DNA of 5,333 nt from Opitutaceae bacterium. GTDB lineage: Bacteria; Verrucomicrobiota; Verrucomicrobiia; Opitutales; Opitutaceae. Position 1 is the first letter of the stretch; every line of letters begins with the position of its first letter. The position numbers and the translations under genes are program-made. The notes beneath the pieces were generated by a model that had not been told where the DNA came from, ran no database searches, and saw only the letters and a list, made by a program, of their open reading frames with translations. The stretch is from NCBI GenBank assembly GCA_031254955.1, contig JAIRTK010000496.1, positions 1 to 5,333 of the forward strand. Reading direction: 5' to 3'. Below, piece after piece: positions 2,510 to 5,333 of the stretch.

Positions 2510-5333
2510 CTGAAACCCGCCTCCGACAACCTCTGCCCGCGCTGCCGCACTCCTCTGCCGCCCGCCGCTGACGGCGCGCCATCGGTCTGCCCCCTGTGCC
2601 TGCTCGACGCCGCATTCGCCGCCGGCGACGACGCCGAAAATACCGCTGTCGCCGCCGGCGCCGCCGCGCTCCGCCCCTTCGCCAGCCCGGCCACCGGCGA
2701 GCCGGGCAACTTCGGACGCTTCTCGCTCGAAGCGGAAATCGGGCGCGGCGGCATGGGCATCGTGTATCGGGCACGCGAATACGCCTCGGGCCGCGTCGTC
2801 GCGCTCAAGATGATGCACCTCCTGCATCTCCAGACCCCCGAGATGATGAGCCGCTTCGAGTCGGAAGTCCGCGCCGTCGCCTCCCTCGACCACCCCAACA
2901 TCATGCCCGTTTACGAAGTCGGCCATTGCGACGGCATCCCGTATTTCAGCATGAAATTCGCCGAACGCGGCTCGCTCGCCGGCAAAGCCCGCGACCATGC
3001 CGGCGACCCGCGCGCCGTCGCCGCGCTCGTCGCCAAACTCGCCCGCGCCGTGTTCCACGCGCACCGGCGCGGCGTCATCCACCGCGATCTCAAGCCCGGC
3101 ACCATCCTCCTCGACGCGACCGGCGAGCCTTACGTCGCCGATTTCGGCATCGCAAAAATCATCGACGGAAACGCCCCCGCCGCCACCGCCACGCGCGCCC
3201 TCGGCACGCCCGCCTACCTCGCGCCCGAACTGGCGCGCGGCGGCCCCGTCGAAATCACCACCGCCGTGGACATCTACGGCCTCGGCGCCATCCTCTACGA
3301 ATTGCTCACGGCCCGCCCGCCCGCGACCGGCTCCAACCCCCTCGAAATCCTCCGCCAAATCGCCCAAGGCACCCCGCCCGCGCCGCACACGCTCGCCCCC
3401 GCGCTCAACCGCGACCTCTCCGCCGTGTGCATGAAATGCCTCGCCCCCTTCCCGGACAACCGCTACGCCGGCGCCGCCGACCTCGCCGCCGACCTCGACA
3501 ACTACCTCGCCGGCCGTCCCGTGCTCGCCCGCCCGCCCGGCGTGGCCGGGCAAATCTGGCGCTTCTGCCGCCGCCAGCCCGTCATCGCCGGCCTCGCCGC
3601 GGGCATCGCCGTGCTCCTTGCCGCCATCGGCACCGGCAGCACCATCGCCGCCATCACCATCGCCGCGCAACGCGACCGCGCCCTCCACGCCGAGCAAGCC
3701 GCGCAAGACCGCCTCTACGACTCGCTCCTCATGCAGGCGCGCCTCGGACGCCAGACCGGCCAGTCCGGCCAGCGTTTCGACGGCCTCGACGCCCTCCGCC
3801 AAGCCGCCGCCATGCGCACCACCGGCGACCTGCGCGACGAAGCCGCCGCGCTCCTCACCCTCACCGACCTGCGCGTCGCGCGCACCTTCCAAGTGCGCGA
3901 ATCCCCCAACCTCCCCGTCGCCTTCGACCCCGCGCTCGAACGCTACATCGTCTGCGTGCAAAAAGACCACGCGCTCTCCCTCCGCCGCTTTTCCGACCAC
4001 GCCGAAATCGCCTCCTTCCCCGGCACCGGGAAAAACATCCTCTCCCTCTCGCCCTTTTCCGCCGACGGCCGCTACGTCGCCTCCCGCCACTACGACGGCC
4101 CCATCCGCGTCTGGGACACCCGCGCACTCCGCATGGCTTTCGAACTCAGGCAAACGCCCCCCAAAAAACGCCCCTACCAAAGCGTCCGCTTCTGGTTCGG
4201 CTGCGCCTTCTCCCGCGACGGCAAACTCGCCGCCATCGAACTCTCCGAAGGCGGCTACACCATCCACGACACCGCCACCGGACGCGAACTCGCCCGCTTC
4301 CCCGACAAATTCAGCGCCTACGCCCTCGCCCTCGACGACACCGGCCACCGCCTCGCCTGCGCCGACCGCGGCGCCGGCACGGTCGAAATCCGCGACACCC
4401 TCACCGGCGAAAAACGCCACACCCTCGAACACCCCGCCGAAGTCTTCTGCCTCGAATGGAACCCCGACGGCACGCTCCTCGCCGTCGGCTGCACCGACGC
4501 GCTCATCTACATCTGGAACACCGCGACCGGCGAACGCCATCGCATCCTCGACGAACACCGCAACCGCGTCACCCACCTCGCGTTTTCGCCCGACGGCCGC
4601 ATCCTCGCCTCCACCTCGCAGGAAAAAAACATCATCCTCTGGGATCCCGCCTCCGGCAAAAAACTCGTCTCCCATCCCGACCTCGGCCACGAACCCGTGC
4701 TCCGCTTCTCGCGCGACGGCAAACACCTCGTCTCGACCAATTTTCAAGTCAACGCCACCGTCTTCGAAATCGCCACGGACGACGGCATCAGCCTCGCCCT
4801 CACCCCGCCGGGCCGCAGCCACAACGCCGTCGTCACCGCCAGCGTCGATTTCTCGCCCGACGAACGCTGGCTCGTCTCCTCCACGCGCCGCGCCATCAAC
4901 CTCTGGGACCTCCGACGCCACCGCCTCGCCGCCGCGCTGCAACCCGGCGGCGACACCGAAACCTCCGCCCTCTTCACGCCCGACGGCGCCGCCCTCCTCG
5001 TCGCCACCCGTGCCACCGGCCTCGCCCGCCACCCCTTCAACCCCGCCAACGCCGCCGCGCCCCTCGGCCCGCCCGAGCTGTTGATGAAAGAGCCGGACTT
5101 CACCCTCAGCGACTTCGGCTCCAGCAACCACCACGCCCTCCTCGCCAACCGCGCCGCCGGCCACGCCCTCCTCTGGCCGCTCGATGCCACCGCCACCACC
5201 ACCACCACCGCCGCCACCACCGCCAACACCACAGCCGCCGCCATCGCCGCCGCCACCGCCGCCGACATCTCCACCACCACCGCCTTCACCGCCGCCACCG
5301 CTGTCATCACCACCGCCTCTGCCGCCGCCGCCT
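2510..5333 (+). CDS. Membrane-anchored Ser/Thr protein kinase with zinc ribbon and WD40 propeller (3' end outside window)
   Basis: The open frame covers 941 codons without a stop and leaves the window. Domains in order, numbered from CTG 2510: a zinc ribbon with CPRC (9-12) and CPLC (27-30); a Hanks-type kinase domain from about 70 to 335 with glycine loop GRGGMG (78-83), ATP lysine K100 in VALK, likely helix-C E119, HRDLK (191-195), DFG (211-213), LAPE (to E240), D254 and R318; a transmembrane helix at about 358-384; a linker with GQRFDGLDALRQAAA; then about eight WD40-like units from about 505 to 880, with IRVWD, IYIWN, IILWD and INLWD among the strand ends. A tract of Ala and Thr follows (893-941). 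Families of this design phosphorylate Ser/Thr in the cytoplasm and sense or dock partners through the propeller, whose side of the membrane is not determined here. Oddities: T198 replaces the conserved metal-binding Asn in HRDLKPxN, and the first in-frame ATG (2753) lies inside the glycine loop, so the start must be non-ATG. CTG 2510 (reading MKPASDNLCPRC) follows an in-frame TAA (2489-2491) with no clear Shine-Dalgarno sequence; ATT 2504 is the alternative. The kinase identity is certain, the start is not. Confidence 0.93.
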   Translation, partial: MKPASDNLCPRCRTPLPPAADGAPSVCPLCLLDAAFAAGDDAENTAVAAGAAALRPFASPATGEPGNFGRFSLEAEIGRGGMGIVYRAREYASGRVVALKMMHLLHLQTPEMMSRFESEVRAVASLDHPNIMPVYEVGHCDGIPYFSMKFAERGSLAGKARDHAGDPRAVAALVAKLARAVFHAHRRGVIHRDLKPGTILLDATGEPYVADFGIAKIIDGNAPAATATRALGTPAYLAPELARGGPVEITTAVDIYGLGAILYELLTARPPATGSNPLEILRQIAQGTPPAPHTLAPALNRDLSAVCMKCLAPFPDNRYAGAADLAADLDNYLAGRPVLARPPGVAGQIWRFCRRQPVIAGLAAGIAVLLAAIGTGSTIAAITIAAQRDRALHAEQAAQDRLYDSLLMQARLGRQTGQSGQRFDGLDALRQAAAMRTTGDLRDEAAALLTLTDLRVARTFQVRESPNLPVAFDPALERYIVCVQKDHALSLRRFSDHAEIASFPGTGKNILSLSPFSADGRYVASRHYDGPIRVWDTRALRMAFELRQTPPKKRPYQSVRFWFGCAFSRDGKLAAIELSEGGYTIHDTATGRELARFPDKFSAYALALDDTGHRLACADRGAGTVEIRDTLTGEKRHTLEHPAEVFCLEWNPDGTLLAVGCTDALIYIWNTATGERHRILDEHRNRVTHLAFSPDGRILASTSQEKNIILWDPASGKKLVSHPDLGHEPVLRFSRDGKHLVSTNFQVNATVFEIATDDGISLALTPPGRSHNAVVTASVDFSPDERWLVSSTRRAINLWDLRRHRLAAALQPGGDTETSALFTPDGAALLVATRATGLARHPFNPANAAAPLGPPELLMKEPDFTLSDFGSSNHHALLANRAAGHALLWPLDATATTTTTAATTANTTAAAIAAATAADISTTTAFTAATAVITTASAAAA
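5186..5333 (+). repeat. GCC/ACC trinucleotide-rich tract coding for Ala/Thr low complexity
   Basis: From 5186 to the window end the kinase frame is almost entirely GCC and ACC codons, giving 49 residues that are mostly Ala and Thr with a few I, S, N, D, F and V. It directly follows the blade-like sequence HALLWPLDAT, so it lies at the end of, or inserted between, propeller blades. Such tracts vary by slippage and often act as flexible linkers. The tract continues past the window edge, so its full length is unknown. Confidence 0.8.

Noticed and set aside
3618..5084. A 488-codon plus-strand open frame overlapping the kinase gene
   Set aside because: Pro/Ser/Thr/Ala-rich composition without domains; it is the shifted frame of the kinase coding sequence.
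2402..5164. A 920-codon open frame on the minus strand opposite the kinase gene
   Set aside because: Its product is a Gly/Ala/Glu/Val-rich sequence without recognisable domains, as produced by the antisense of a gene with strong GC third-position bias. The plus-strand frame shows all kinase and WD40 motifs.

Overview
The window looks like DNA from a high-GC bacterium of the Verrucomicrobiota, possibly Opitutaceae-like. That rests on the strong GC third-position bias and on a large zinc-ribbon / Ser-Thr kinase / transmembrane / WD40 protein of a type I associate with Verrucomicrobiota and Planctomycetota. The taxonomic call is an inference, since there is no rRNA or universal marker here.

The window has three parts. 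(1) Positions 1-1447 look like a small mobile element. It starts with TGTTACGAGCC and ends with the exact reverse complement at 1437-1447. Inside, on the minus strand, are a zinc-ribbon/HTH-like protein (1181-627) and a frameshifted fragment resembling a CHC2-type primase zinc-finger domain without its cysteines (557-277). Two large hairpins (204-254 and 1196-1231) bracket this gene pair, and short repeats crowd both ends. No transposase catalytic domain is visible. (2) Positions 1448-about 2136 hold a badly decayed plus-strand transposase of the IS1634 type (IS4-like DDE superfamily). Its recognisable protein begins directly at the end of element 1, so the element probably inserted into it. 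It has several small indels and has lost its catalytic core. (3) After an AT-richer spacer (about 2137-2509) with a 20-bp dyad, a long plus-strand gene runs from about 2510 off the right edge. It encodes a membrane-anchored Ser/Thr protein kinase with a WD40 beta-propeller.

The two halves do not work together. The left 2.1 kb is layered mobile-element debris (an element inside an older dead IS), and the right 2.8 kb is one host signalling gene whose upstream neighbourhood has been taken over by that debris. Two details of the kinase stand out: the metal-binding Asn of the catalytic loop is Thr (HRDLKPGT instead of HRDLKPGN), and there is no in-frame ATG upstream of the kinase domain, so a non-ATG start (CTG at 2510 is the best candidate) is implied. 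No tRNA, rRNA, CRISPR array or convincing intrinsic terminator was seen.
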